This document shows, piece after piece, positions 9,038 through 16,665 of a DNA stretch of 64,000 nucleotides. The first letter of the stretch is position 1. Every line of letters begins with the position of its first letter. The notes under the pieces are model-generated. The model was not told the origin of the DNA. It was given only the letters and a program-made list of their open reading frames with translations, and ran no database searches. Source of the stretch: Nakamurella leprariae (GTDB lineage Bacteria > Actinomycetota > Actinomycetes > Mycobacteriales > Nakamurellaceae); NCBI RefSeq assembly GCF_016918035.1, contig NZ_JAERWK010000026.1, forward strand, positions 48,782 to 112,781, in the 5' to 3' direction. The translations under genes were made by a program, and so were the position numbers.

Positions 9038-9451
9038 TCACCGGTCCGGGTGCGGCACGTCGCGCAGGTCGAGTCCGTCCAGCGAGCGGAAGTCGTCGGG
9101 ATTGCACGTGTACAGCGGGAGATCGTTCGCAATCGCAGTGGCTGCGATCAGTGCGTCGAACGCTCGCGCGGTGGGCTTCCGTCCGGACGCGCGGAGCGAC
9201 GCAGAGATCCGGCCGAAGGCTCGCGCGGCGGCCGCGTCGAACGGGATCGCGTCGAAGTCCGCCTCGGCCTGCTGCAGATGCGCCTGCCGGGCCACACGGT
9301 CGGCATCGTTCGCCGCGACGAGGGGTCCGACGGAGAGTTCGGCCAGGGTCACGGTGCTGATGAGCGACTGCGACGGGAGCGTGCTGAGGTCGTTGAGCCG
9401 TCGCAGCAGGATGACCGTCGAGGTGTCCAACAGCCCGGCGTCATCACTCAC
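9038..9451 (-). CDS. vapC: VapC-type PIN-domain toxin
   Basis: 137 residues starting GTG 9451, overlapping the antitoxin stop by 4 nt. The PIN acidic set is present: D in LLDTSTVILL (residue 9), E in VTLAELSVG (about 39), D in AFDALIAATA (about 100) and D in TCNPDDF (about 118). VapC proteins are magnesium-dependent RNases that cleave specific tRNA or rRNA sites and halt translation. All catalytic acids are kept, so it is probably active when free of the antitoxin. Confidence 0.92.
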   Translation of the reverse strand: MSDDAGLLDTSTVILLRRLNDLSTLPSQSLISTVTLAELSVGPLVAANDADRVARQAHLQQAEADFDAIPFDAAAARAFGRISASLRASGRKPTARAFDALIAATAIANDLPLYTCNPDDFRSLDGLDLRDVPHPDR

Positions 9452-9684
9452 CAGCGTTGATCGATCACGGAGTCGATGTCGGACCGAAGCGCCTCGGGAT
9501 CAACATCGGGCAGGTGGCGACGCCGCCGCACCAATTCTGCCGTCGACACGGGCGCCGGACGCAGAGGACGAAGCTCGGCGACTGCGGTCCCGTCACGGGT
9601 GACGGTCAGGCTCTCGCCGTGCAGTACTCGCTCGATGACATCGCCGCCACGATTCCGGAGATCCCGTACCGATACTGAAGTCAC
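9448..9684 (-). CDS. vapB: Phd/VapB-type antitoxin
   Basis: 78 residues from GTG 9684 with GGAG just upstream on the minus strand. The N-terminal half (SVSVRDLRNRGGDVIERVLHG, a Phd/YefM-type dimerisation and DNA-binding fold with SLTVTRDGTAVAELRP) should bind the operator; the charged C-terminal tail (DPEALRSDIDSVIDQ) should wrap VapC. It precedes the toxin with a 4-nt overlap, the standard order for antitoxin excess. A near-perfect palindrome lies directly upstream at 9691-9712. Confidence 0.9.
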   Translation of the reverse strand: MTSVSVRDLRNRGGDVIERVLHGESLTVTRDGTAVAELRPLRPAPVSTAELVRRRRHLPDVDPEALRSDIDSVIDQRW

Positions 9685-9690
9685 GGCTCC

Positions 9691-9712
9691 AATGTATCAC
9701 CGGTGAGACATT
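9691..9712. promoter_or_regulatory. palindromic operator of the vapBC pair
   Basis: A 22-bp palindrome with arms AATGTATCACC and GGTGAGACATT (one mismatched pair) sits 6 bp upstream of the antitoxin start. Read on the minus strand it contains TACATT, which fits an actinobacterial -10 hexamer (TAnnnT), so repressor binding would block the promoter. Autorepression by the VapB-VapC complex is the family norm; the assignment to this site is inference. Confidence 0.65.
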
Positions 9713-9743
9713 GTGAACCGGGTATGAGGCGTGGAAGCCGATG

Positions 9744-9778
9744 GGCGGGACGTCGACGCACGTCGTCGCCGTCCCGCC
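9744..9778 (-). terminator. hairpin terminator after the small monooxygenase gene
   Basis: Inverted repeat with 9-bp GC arms (GGCGGGACG at 9744-9752, CGTCCCGCC at 9770-9778) and a further complementary interior. It lies 20 bp past the stop of the minus-strand gene at 9799-10086 and before vapBC, so it would separate the two units. No U-tract, as is usual in high-GC actinobacteria. Confidence 0.5.
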
Positions 9779-9798
9779 TCGCCGAACCAGTCCAGCGG

Positions 9799-10086
9799 TC
9801 AGGCAGTGACGTACTTGACCAGCGTCGGCGCCCCGGCGAGGTACTTGCCCAGGTCGCTGGCGCCCTCGGGGGTGGCCCGCCAGGCGCGGTAGGCCAGGTC
9901 GTCGTCCATCGACTCCCACCGCTCGATGATCAACACGTGTGCCGGGTCGGTGTCGTCGATCAGCACCTCGAGGTCGGTGCACCCCTGGAAGGCGCGGGTG
10001 TCCTTGAGCACCGTGCGCAGGTGCTCCAGACCCTCGTCCCGGGTCTCCGGGGCCAGGCGGAACTCCAGCAGCGAGGTCACGGTCAT
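9799..10086 (-). CDS. antibiotic-biosynthesis-monooxygenase (ABM) family protein
   Basis: 95 residues. Two ATGs are possible (10092 and 10086); GGAG lies immediately against the first but 6 nt from the second, so 10086 is preferred. The sequence is a single ferredoxin-like alpha/beta ABM domain: TVTSLLEFRLAPETRDEGL, then AFQGCTDLEVLIDD, LIIERWESMDDDLAYRAW, and a final LVKYVTA strand. These dimeric cofactor-free proteins act as quinol oxygenases, or haem-degrading or unknown enzymes. The Trp of ERWES is conserved in the family. Substrate unknown. Confidence 0.8.
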   Translation of the reverse strand: MTVTSLLEFRLAPETRDEGLEHLRTVLKDTRAFQGCTDLEVLIDDTDPAHVLIIERWESMDDDLAYRAWRATPEGASDLGKYLAGAPTLVKYVTA

Positions 10087-10173
10087 GGTCATCTCCGATC
10101 GGCAGTGATCACAGTGGTGCGCTGAGCCTGCCCGGTCGCCGATCGCCCCTCGGCACCGGGGTCCGTGCGTCGG

Positions 10174-11685
10174 TCACACCGCGGGCTCGGGGTGCCGCTC
10201 CTCCGCGGTGCGGGAGTCGTCCATGGTGGCCGCGCCCAGCACCGCCACCAGCCCGACCACGCCGGCGAACACCAGGAACCCGATGCGTTCGCCGTGGAAG
10301 TACGAGCTGACCAACTCAGGGCTCCACGCGCCGAGCGGCAGTACCGAGACGACCAGCGCGGCGATCAGCGTGCCGATCAGGGCGGTGCCGATGCTGGTGC
10401 CCACCTCCTGGGCGGTGTCGTTGAGGGCGGCGCCCAGCGAGGTGCGGTTCTCGGGCACCGCGTCGATCAGCCCGACGGCGCAGATGGTCATGACGGTGCG
10501 CAGGCCGACGGTCATGAGCACCATGCCGATGGCGATGGCCAGGTAGCCGTGCTCGACGGCCCAGGCCAACCAGGCCAGGCCCACGGTGAGTGCGGCCGCG
10601 CCGATCAGGCAGGCGACCCGGCGACCGAATCGCGCGACCAGGCGTTCGGTCAGCGGGCTGGCGGCCAGCATCGTCACGATGAACGGCAGGTTGGCCAGAC
10701 CGGCGCGCAGCGGGCTCCACCCGTAGGCGAACTGGAAGTGCAGGACCAGGCTGAACATCACGCCGGCCATGGCGATGGACGTGCCGATCTGGGCCAGCGT
10801 CGCACCGCGCACGGTGCGGTGCCGCAGCAGGCGCAGGTCCAGCATCGGGAACGCCGCCCGTCGCTCCCGTGCCACGAAGCCGACCGCCGCAGCCAGGGCA
10901 CCGACGGCGGCCAGCACGGTGGGCAGCGCGAGCCAGCCGTGCTCGACCCCGCTGGTCAGCGTCCAGCAACCCAGCCCGATGGCCAGCACGGTCAGCGCGG
11001 CGGCGGGCAGGTCGAGCACGTCGGCGGTCAGGTCCTCCCGCCGGTCCGGGGCGACCCCGAAGCGGACGCCGAGGAAGGCGATCAGGGCGATCGGGGCGTT
11101 GGCCAGCAGCAGCCACTGCCAGCTCACGTGGGTCAGGGCGGTCCCACCGATGAGCGGTCCGAGGATGAACCCGCTCATCCCGACGACGATCATCAGGCTC
11201 ATCGCCCGCATGCGCAGCGCCTGGTCATCGAACAGCCGGAAGACCAGCGAATTCGTGATGGGGGCCATGGCGGCGGCGGCGATGCCCAGCCCGGCCCGCA
11301 GTGCGATCAGCTCGCCGGTGGTGGTGACGGCCAGCACCGCCAGGCTCATCAGCCCGAACGCGGCCAGGCCGATCTGCAGCACCCGCCGGCGGCCGAACCG
11401 GTCGGCGATCGATCCCGCGGTGAGCAACAGGCCACCGAAGGTCAGTGAGTAGGCGCCGGTGATCCACTGCAGGGACGTGGTGCTGCCGTGCAGGTCCCGC
11501 CCGATGGTGGGCAGCGCGATGGACAGCAGCGTGTTGTCGACCATCTCGACGAAGAAGGCCAGGCACAGGGCGGCGAGCGGGATCCACGCCGCGCGCAGCG
11601 AACGGTAGGTCCGGGGGCGGGTCGACGCAGCGGCCGTCGGTACCGCCGGTTCGGCAGCGGCATCGGACGGCGTGGGTGTGGTCAT
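10174..11685 (-). CDS. DHA2-family (EmrB/QacA) MFS multidrug exporter
   Basis: 503 residues from ATG 11685 with AGAGG upstream; the frame stays open into the divergent regulator, but that part is not coding. About 14 hydrophobic segments are visible. Family motifs include the TM1 acidic pattern FFVEMVDNTLLSIALPTIG, GRRRVLQIG in the loop after TM2 (motif A type), and GLRAGLGIAAAAMAPITNS-like motif C text. The DHA2 family exports drugs and antibiotics by proton antiport. It is divergently transcribed from a TetR gene 82 bp away, across three operator palindromes, so it is very likely repressed by that protein and induced by its substrate. Confidence 0.9.
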   Translation of the reverse strand: MTTPTPSDAAAEPAVPTAAASTRPRTYRSLRAAWIPLAALCLAFFVEMVDNTLLSIALPTIGRDLHGSTTSLQWITGAYSLTFGGLLLTAGSIADRFGRRRVLQIGLAAFGLMSLAVLAVTTTGELIALRAGLGIAAAAMAPITNSLVFRLFDDQALRMRAMSLMIVVGMSGFILGPLIGGTALTHVSWQWLLLANAPIALIAFLGVRFGVAPDRREDLTADVLDLPAAALTVLAIGLGCWTLTSGVEHGWLALPTVLAAVGALAAAVGFVARERRAAFPMLDLRLLRHRTVRGATLAQIGTSIAMAGVMFSLVLHFQFAYGWSPLRAGLANLPFIVTMLAASPLTERLVARFGRRVACLIGAAALTVGLAWLAWAVEHGYLAIAIGMVLMTVGLRTVMTICAVGLIDAVPENRTSLGAALNDTAQEVGTSIGTALIGTLIAALVVSVLPLGAWSPELVSSYFHGERIGFLVFAGVVGLVAVLGAATMDDSRTAEERHPEPAV

Positions 11686-11701
11686 GGGGAAGACCTCTCG
11701 T

Positions 11702-11755
11702 ATCGAACGACGTTCGATGACCGAACGCGGTTCGAACGATAGAACGCCGTTCGAT
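11702..11755. promoter_or_regulatory. triple TetR operator between exporter and regulator
   Basis: Three copies of the palindrome CGAAC-NNN-GTTCG stand in line: 11704-11716 (extended to a perfect 17-bp palindrome, 11702-11718), 11722-11734, and 11741-11753 (first base A). Centres are 18 and 19 bp apart. The array fills the space between the divergent starts at 11685 and 11767, so one regulator can control both directions. Binding by the adjacent TetR protein is inference. Confidence 0.75.
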
Positions 11756-11766
11756 ATGGTGCAAGG

Positions 11767-12489
11767 GTGATCCGGCAGACACCACCCGCCCGCAGTCGTG
11801 CGTCGCACTCCCTGGAGGCGGTGCTGACCGAGACGATCGGCCTGCTGGACGAGGCCGGGGAGTCCGCGTTGACCTTCCGCGCCCTGGCCGCCCGGCTCGG
11901 TGGTGGCGTCGGCAGCATCTACTGGTACGTGCAGAGCAAGGACGAACTGCTGGACCGGGCGGCCGATCACGTCCTGGCGTCGGTGCTGGACGACACCGAA
12001 CGGTTCGTGGGCCGGTCCGACCCGATCGATGCGCTGCGCGATCTCGGCGTCGCGCTCTACGCGGCCGCGGTCGACCGGCCGTGGCTGGCCAACTACTTCA
12101 TGCGCGACACCGGGATGCAGCCCAACTCGCTGCGTCTGTACGAGCGGATCGGCCAGCAGGTGCTGCGGCTGCACCTGACGCCGCGGCAGTCGTTCCACGC
12201 GGCCTCCGCGGTGGTCGGCTTCGTGGTCGGGGTCGCGGCCGACATGGGCCAGGAACCGCCCGCGGAGGTGATCAGCGGGGCGGTGAGTCGCGACGAGTAC
12301 ATGCACGGCGTGGTGAACCAGTGGCGCGCCCTCGACCCGGCCGAGCACCCGTTCCTGCACACGATCGTCGACGAGTTCGAGCACCACCGCGACATCGACC
12401 AGTTCCGCGCCGGTCTCGACCTGTTGCTCGACGGGCTGCGACTCCAGGCCGAGCGCGGCGACGGATCCGGACGGTCAGCCGACCGCTGA
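11767..12489 (+). CDS. TetR/AcrR-family transcriptional repressor
   Basis: 240 residues from GTG 11767, with only a weak AAGGG in front. The N-terminal helix-turn-helix is clear (LTFRALAARLGGGVGSIYWYV, residues about 37-57), followed by the family sequence SKDELLDRAADHVL. The rest is an all-helical ligand-binding and dimerisation domain. It should repress both itself and the divergent exporter through the palindromes at 11702-11755. Its last 15 bp overlap the end of the convergent gene remnant at 12475. Confidence 0.92.
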   Translation: MIRQTPPARSRASHSLEAVLTETIGLLDEAGESALTFRALAARLGGGVGSIYWYVQSKDELLDRAADHVLASVLDDTERFVGRSDPIDALRDLGVALYAAAVDRPWLANYFMRDTGMQPNSLRLYERIGQQVLRLHLTPRQSFHAASAVVGFVVGVAADMGQEPPAEVISGAVSRDEYMHGVVNQWRALDPAEHPFLHTIVDEFEHHRDIDQFRAGLDLLLDGLRLQAERGDGSGRSADR

Positions 12490-12790
12490 CCGCGGCTCCG
12501 GCTCGATCGGCAGCCACAGCTCGGCGTCGCCGGTGCCGTCCTCGTGCAACTCGGTGCGCAACAACTCGGGACCGGGGCGGGTCCGCCACGGACTCGCCGG
12601 GAACCACTGCCCGCAGGCGTCCCGCCAGAGGTGCTGCATGGCCTCCGCGTACGGCCCGGTGGTGATGAGCACCAGCCAGGACCCGGCCGGGACGTCGAGC
12701 TGTTCCAGCCCGTCGGTCACCGACACGATCCCGGCCGGCTCCCGGTCGGACAGGCCCGCGACGACCGTCCGTACCGGTCCAGCACGCGGT
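12475..12790 (-). pseudogene. C-terminal remnant of a GyrI-like/AraC effector-binding domain protein
   Basis: The minus frame reads VPAGSWLVLITTGPYAEAM, LWRDACGQWFPASPWRT, then GDAELWLPIEP, which is the second half of the GyrI-like small-molecule-binding domain with its closing ELWLPI strand. The usual first half (about 60 residues) and any start codon with a ribosome site are missing; upstream the frame runs into unrelated low-complexity sequence. I therefore read it as a truncated relic lying tail to tail with the TetR gene. A short functional protein from an internal GTG cannot be ruled out. Confidence 0.55.
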
Positions 12791-12901
12791 CTCCCTCCCT
12801 GATCCGACCATGCTCGCCGAGCCGGGCGTCCCCGCACCCGACCGGAACGGGTCGGGTCCGGTCGGCCCAGTTGGGTCGAAGCGCCCCACCGGGGGCACCC
12901 A

Positions 12902-13790
12902 TGCTGGGCATGGCGACCCTGCTCCCGATCATCGGCCTGATCCTCGAGGTCCGGGCTGATCACCTCGGTCGCGACCCGCTTCGCCCTGCCCGCGCCGATC
13001 GTCCTGGTGGTGGCGGGACTGGCCGTCTCGTTCGTCCCGGGGATCCCCGGCTCCGAGGTCGATCCCGAGGTCGTGCTGGACCTGCTGCTGCCGCCGCTGT
13101 TGGACGGGGCGGCGTTCGAGTCGTCGGCGGTGGCGATCCGGCAACTGCAGCGGGCGATCATCCAGCTGGCCGTGGTCTGGTCCTGCTCACCGCGTTCAGC
13201 GTCGCGTTCGTGCTGACCGCGATCGTCCCGGGCATCCCGTTCGCGGCCGCCGTGACCCTCGGGGCGATCGTGGCCCCGCCCGATGCGGTGGCCGCGGTGG
13301 CGGTGGCCCGGCGGGTCGGTCTGCCCCGCCGGTTGCTGACCGTGCTGGAGGGCGAGTCGCTGTTCAACGACGCCACGTCGTTGGTCACCCCTGAAGGTGG
13401 ACATCGCGGCGATCGGCGCGACCTCGGTCGCGTGGGGCCGGCGATCGGCGAGTTCGCCTGGGCGGCCGGCGGTGGCGTGCTGCTGGGGCTGGTCCTGGGG
13501 CTGCTGCTGTCCTTCGTCCTGGAGGGCGGCGTCTTCGCGCTCACCGGCCTGGAGCTGCGCGGCATCGTCGAGTCCCTGGACACCGGGATCGACAACGTGG
13601 GATCGACCACGAGCCGATGCGCAAGTGGTCCTCGCTGCGGGACTGGCCCAACTGGGACGCCGCCGCCCGCGACTTCGCCCGTCGGCTCTCGGAGCACGTG
13701 CTCGCCGACATGCAACACGACCTGGACCAGGAGGAGGTGCTGCTGGAGCCCCGGACCCGGGCCGTCGACGGGCACCTCGGTGAACTGCCG
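12902..13790 (+). pseudogene. decayed CPA1-type Na+/H+ antiporter
   Basis: Antiporter pieces are scattered over different frames. ATLLPIIGLILEVR begins in frame 1 (12910); LVVAGLAVSFVPGIPG to LDLLLPPLLDGAAFE is in frame 2 (about 12985-13175); FGAAVTLGAIVAPPDAVAAV-like text and RRVGLPRRLLTVLEGESLF return in frame 1 (13180-13390); a membrane segment AAGGGVLLGLVLGLLLSFV follows, and then sequence that matches the family poorly. At least three frameshifts and a large internal deletion remove most transmembrane segments. The intact relative in this window is at 54357-56219. From 13605 a frame-3 stretch (MRKWSSLRDWPNWDAAARDF) may be part of the old tail; I cannot place it. Confidence 0.75.
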
Positions 13791-13912
13791 CCCGCCGACG
13801 ACCCGGAGGGGTCCGACCGCGACCGTCCGGCCGATGCGACCGATCCCGCCGTGGACGACGGGGCCACGGTGGACGACCGGGCCGTCCCCACTCCCGGCGC
13901 CCCGGCGAGCGG

Positions 13913-14209
13913 TCAGACCCGGGTGTGGCCGCGGGTGCGGCCACGGCGGCTGACCGCGATCCAGATGAGCAGCACGATGACGGCGCCGATGATCGAGCCG
14001 ATGATCCCGGACGGCTGGAAGAACCCGTCCTGCGCGTCCTTGCCGAAGATCAGGTAGCCCAGCAGGCCGCCGACGAACGATCCGACGACGCCGAGCAGGA
14101 TGGTCATCGGGACGGAGAGATCCTGGCGGCCGGGCACGATCAGGCGGGCCAGGAAGCCCGCGATGATCCCGATGACCAACAGGCTGATGAGCAGTCCGAG
14201 CCAGTGCAT
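13913..14209 (-). CDS. GlsB/YeaQ/YmgE-family stress-response membrane protein
   Basis: 98 residues from ATG 14209, chosen over the longer frame because AAGGAG lies 8 nt upstream. Three hydrophobic helices: LGLLISLLVIGIIAGFLARL (residues 3-22), MTILLGVVGSFVGGLLGYLI (about 34-53) and IIGSIIGAVIVLLIWIAV (about 69-86), with the family motifs GFLARLIVPG and GxxGSFVGGLLG. The basic tail is RRGRTRGHTRV. Transglycosylase-associated family proteins are small inner-membrane proteins often induced by stress; the molecular role is unknown. It is divergent from the NarL-type regulator at 14362. Confidence 0.88.
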   Translation of the reverse strand: MHWLGLLISLLVIGIIAGFLARLIVPGRQDLSVPMTILLGVVGSFVGGLLGYLIFGKDAQDGFFQPSGIIGSIIGAVIVLLIWIAVSRRGRTRGHTRV

Positions 14210-14309
14210 GGCGCGCTCCTTCGATGGAGGGCCAGGGCCGGTGGGTCCTGGGTGCCGGAGAACCGAGCCGGTGACCGACCACGACCCGGATGGCACGGAT
14301 CCGACGGAA

Positions 14310-14350
14310 CCACCCCTGTGGGTGGGTGCACCACACCCCTAGGGGGGGTT
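14310..14350. promoter_or_regulatory. two inverted repeats before the NarL-type regulator
   Basis: CCACCC-CTGT-GGGTGG (14310-14325) is followed by ACCCCTAGGGG with extra G residues (14335-14350), ending 12 bp before the GTG start of the regulator. Either could be an operator in the 152-bp divergent gap with the GlsB-like gene, or fold in the mRNA leader close to the start. The sequence shows the repeats; the role is inference. Confidence 0.35.
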
Positions 14351-14361
14351 ACCGTCCGGCC

Positions 14362-15048
14362 GTGCCGAGCCACGCCGCCAGCCCAGCCGCGCCCACCCGC
14401 CCGATCACGGTGGCGCTGGTCGACGACTACGACGTCGTCCTGATGGGCGTGGCGAACATCCTCGACCAGTACCGCGACCGGGTGGTCATCGCCGAGATCG
14501 ACGCCAACTCGTCGTTGGTCGACACGGTCGACATCGTCCTCTACGACTCCTTCGCCCAGCCGGAGTCCGACCACTCCGAGATCGGGGTGCTGGTGCGCAA
14601 TCCACGGGCGCGCCGGGTGGTGGTCTACACCTGGAACTTCCATCCCGACCTGATCAGCAGCGCCCGGGAGCAGGGCGCGCACGGGTACCTGTCCAAGGCG
14701 TTGCCGGCGCGCGAGTTCGTCGGGGCGCTGGAGGCGGTGCACGCCGGCGAGATCGTGGTCAGCGACCCACCCGGCCGTACCCGATCGGTGAACGGTCTGG
14801 ACTGGCCGGGCCGCACCGAGGGCCTCTCCGACCGTGAGGCGGAGATCCTGGCCCTGATCACCCAGGGCCGGAGCAACGCCGAGATCGCCGCGCTGACGTT
14901 CCTGAGTCCGAACACCGTGAAGTCCTACATCCGGAACATCTACCGCAAGATCGGCGTGGCCAGCCGCACCCAGGCGGTGCTGTGGGGTGTCGAGGCCGGC
15001 TTCCTGCCCGACCACCATCGGATCGACCACTGGCGGGGCGGTCCGTGA
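14362..15048 (+). CDS. NarL/FixJ-type response regulator (receiver plus LuxR HTH)
   Basis: 228 residues from GTG 14362. The receiver domain keeps the acidic pair in VALVDDYDV (residue about 20), the phospho-acceptor Asp in VDIVLYDSF (about 66), the Thr in VVVYTWN and the Lys in GYLSKALP. The LuxR helix-turn-helix is LSDREAEILALITQGRSN and LSPNTVKSYIRNIYRKIG (about 155-205). It lacks the usual MPxxDG after the acceptor Asp. No sensor kinase is adjacent, so the signal is unknown. Inverted repeats just upstream may be its own binding sites. Confidence 0.9.
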   Translation: MPSHAASPAAPTRPITVALVDDYDVVLMGVANILDQYRDRVVIAEIDANSSLVDTVDIVLYDSFAQPESDHSEIGVLVRNPRARRVVVYTWNFHPDLISSAREQGAHGYLSKALPAREFVGALEAVHAGEIVVSDPPGRTRSVNGLDWPGRTEGLSDREAEILALITQGRSNAEIAALTFLSPNTVKSYIRNIYRKIGVASRTQAVLWGVEAGFLPDHHRIDHWRGGP

Positions 15049-15058
15049 CCGGCGTCGG

Positions 15059-15790
15059 TCAGTCGCGCGCCCGCGCCGAGCTGACCAGTTCCTCGCTGAC
15101 GTCCCACAGTCGTTGCGCAGCAACGGGATCCAGCGCGTGCGGCAGCACCTCGCTGAGCCCCCGCAGCTCCGGGACGACCTCGGCCTCCTGGCAGTCCGCG
15201 AAGTACCGTCCGCCCACCCCGGCGACCAGGGGCGAGGTGGCCAGGAAGACGGACGTCGCCGCACCCTGCTCCGGACTCTTCATGGAGAACGCGCCGGACC
15301 GTTCGGCCTGACGCGCCTGCTCCTCGGCGGCGGCCCGCTGCTCGGGCTCCAGTGGCGCTGCAGCGGAGTCCAGATGCCGCCCGGCGTCAGCGAGTTGGCG
15401 GTGATCCCGTCCGCGGCCCAGCGCCGGGTCAGCTCGACCGCGAACAGCGCGTTGGCCGTCTTGGACTGCCCGTGGGCCAGGCCGGGGTCGTACGGGCGCC
15501 GGTCGAAGAACAGGTCGTCGAAGACCACGGGCGAGGCGGCGTGACCGCTGGAGGACACCACCACGACCCGGGCGTCGCCGCCGACGGCCAGGGCGTCGTG
15601 CAGCCCGGTGGTCAGCGCGAAGTGGCCGAGATGGTTGGTGACGAACTGGGTCTCCCACCCCTGCGCGGTCGTGCCCTGCAGCGTGTCCATCACCCCGGCG
15701 TTGTTCACCAGGATGTGCAACGGCCCGGACGACCACGACCGGCGCCGTACGGCGCTGCGGCTGGCGGTCCGGCGCGCCTGACTGAATACG
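15059..15790 (-). pseudogene. short-chain dehydrogenase remnant (N-truncated, frameshifted)
   Basis: Minus-strand SDR homology starts abruptly at [14 protein letters not shown], missing the NAD-binding glycine motif and about 75 residues. It continues with [23 protein letters not shown], the catalytic [17 protein letters not shown] (Y-x3-K equivalent degenerate) and [18 protein letters not shown], then shifts frame near 15352. The C-terminal part ([17 protein letters not shown] and onward to the stop at 15059) is in another frame. Adding back one C at the shift would restore QRHLEPEQR, typical of light-dependent protochlorophyllide reductase-like/retinol dehydrogenase-like SDRs. Two lesions make it a pseudogene. 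Confidence 0.75.
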
Positions 15791-15845
15791 AAGTGTGACC
15801 TGATCACCACTGTCGGTATCGGTCGGCCGTCCGTACGGTGAGCCG

Positions 15846-16025
15846 ATGCTGAAGCCATCGGTCGGAGCCGTGTTGTCCGTCATCGCCGCGGCCTGTCTGC
15901 TGTTCGCCGGCTTCACGGTGGACGGCACGGGCAGCCGCGTGATCATGTTCATCGCGGCGGCTGCCGCGGCCCTGTCCGCGGTCGAGCAGATCGTGCGGTC
16001 CCGTCGGAAGCAGGCCCCGCGCTGA
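15846..16025 (+). CDS. 59-residue two-helix membrane protein
   Basis: Small open frame from ATG 15846, with GGTGAG 3-8 nt upstream. The protein starts [20 protein letters not shown], has a short polar turn (VDGTGS), a second hydrophobic stretch [19 protein letters not shown], and ends in a basic RSRRKQAPR tail. Two transmembrane helices with positive-inside tail are predicted by eye. Codon choice is G/C at third positions like its neighbours. No family recognised. It is flanked by minus-strand genes on both sides, so it must have its own promoter in the 50 bp upstream. Confidence 0.6.
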   Translation: MLKPSVGAVLSVIAAACLLFAGFTVDGTGSRVIMFIAAAAAALSAVEQIVRSRRKQAPR

Positions 16026-16040
16026 CCGACCGCCTCCGGC

Positions 16041-16574
16041 TCAGCGGATGAGCGAGTCCAGGTAGTCCAGGCCCACGCCGTTGCTGGCGTAGTGCGCCCG
16101 CGCGCTGTCCAGCTTGGTGAAGACGTCCTCGACCCCGTTCGGCGTCCCGTCCGGCTCGACGTAGATGTACGCGCCGGTCACGTGGAACAGCGTGACCATC
16201 TCGTCGACGTCGTCCGGGACCTCGAGGGTGTGGATGTCGCCCGGCGGCTCGAAGCTGTACGACCCCTGCTCGGCCCACCAGTCGTGCTCCAGGTAGTGCC
16301 AGCGGCCCCGCAGGGTCAGCGCGTGCACCGGACCGGCGTGGCGGTGCCGGGACAGGATGCCGGTCTTGCGCACCCGGAGGATGTTCACGAAGTAGCCCTG
16401 GCTGACCGACAGCAGCAGCGGCCGGAACACCACCGAATCCGACTGCGGCACCCACAGCCGCTCGTCGCAGTCCAGGTCCAGCGCGCCGTGCAGCACCAGG
16501 TCGTCGAGCTTGCCGAGCGGTTGTTCACCCTCGTAGGCGATCGCCTCCGCGGCGGGCCGCGTCATCTCTGCCAT
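16041..16574 (-). CDS. cupin-fold 2,4'-dihydroxyacetophenone dioxygenase-like protein
   Basis: 177 residues from ATG 16574 with GAGGAGG upstream. A single cupin follows a helical N-terminus: LSVSQGYFVNILRVRKTG, the metal-ligand motif LSRHRHAGPVHALTLRGRW (two His), YLEHDWWAEQGSYSFEPPG and IHTLEVPDD (late His). This pattern matches the DAD-like cupin family, iron dioxygenases that cleave C-C bonds beside a carbonyl. Whether this member is such a dioxygenase or a sugar-binding cupin is unclear. It lies downstream of the apionate operon but is separated from it by a hairpin, so co-function is only possible. Confidence 0.75.
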   Translation of the reverse strand: MAEMTRPAAEAIAYEGEQPLGKLDDLVLHGALDLDCDERLWVPQSDSVVFRPLLLSVSQGYFVNILRVRKTGILSRHRHAGPVHALTLRGRWHYLEHDWWAEQGSYSFEPPGDIHTLEVPDDVDEMVTLFHVTGAYIYVEPDGTPNGVEDVFTKLDSARAHYASNGVGLDYLDSLIR

Positions 16575-16591
16575 CGTGATCCTCCTCGAGC

Positions 16592-16615
16592 GCCGCGGAC
16601 GTCGGCGTCCGCGGC
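16592..16615 (-). terminator. terminator hairpin at the end of the apionate operon
   Basis: A perfect inverted repeat with 10-bp arms, GCCGCGGACG (16592-16601) and CGTCCGCGGC (16606-16615), and a 4-nt loop. It lies 50 bp beyond the SDR stop and upstream of the cupin ribosome site, where it would end or attenuate transcription of the minus-strand operon. Confidence 0.6.
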
Positions 16616-16665
16616 TCCGTGAGGAAGTATGCGGGAGCCGGTGTCCGGGAGATCCCGCGGGTGTC

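Noticed and set aside
10165..11448. 427-codon plus-strand frame rich in His, Gly, Gln and Asp
   Set aside because: Antisense of the MFS exporter, which has clear transmembrane motifs; composition is typical of a high-GC shadow frame.
13617..14057. Separate gene beginning MRKWSSLRDWPNW
   Set aside because: No ribosome site, it continues a decayed antiporter and ends inside the antisense of the GlsB-like gene; kept only as a possible tail of the relic.
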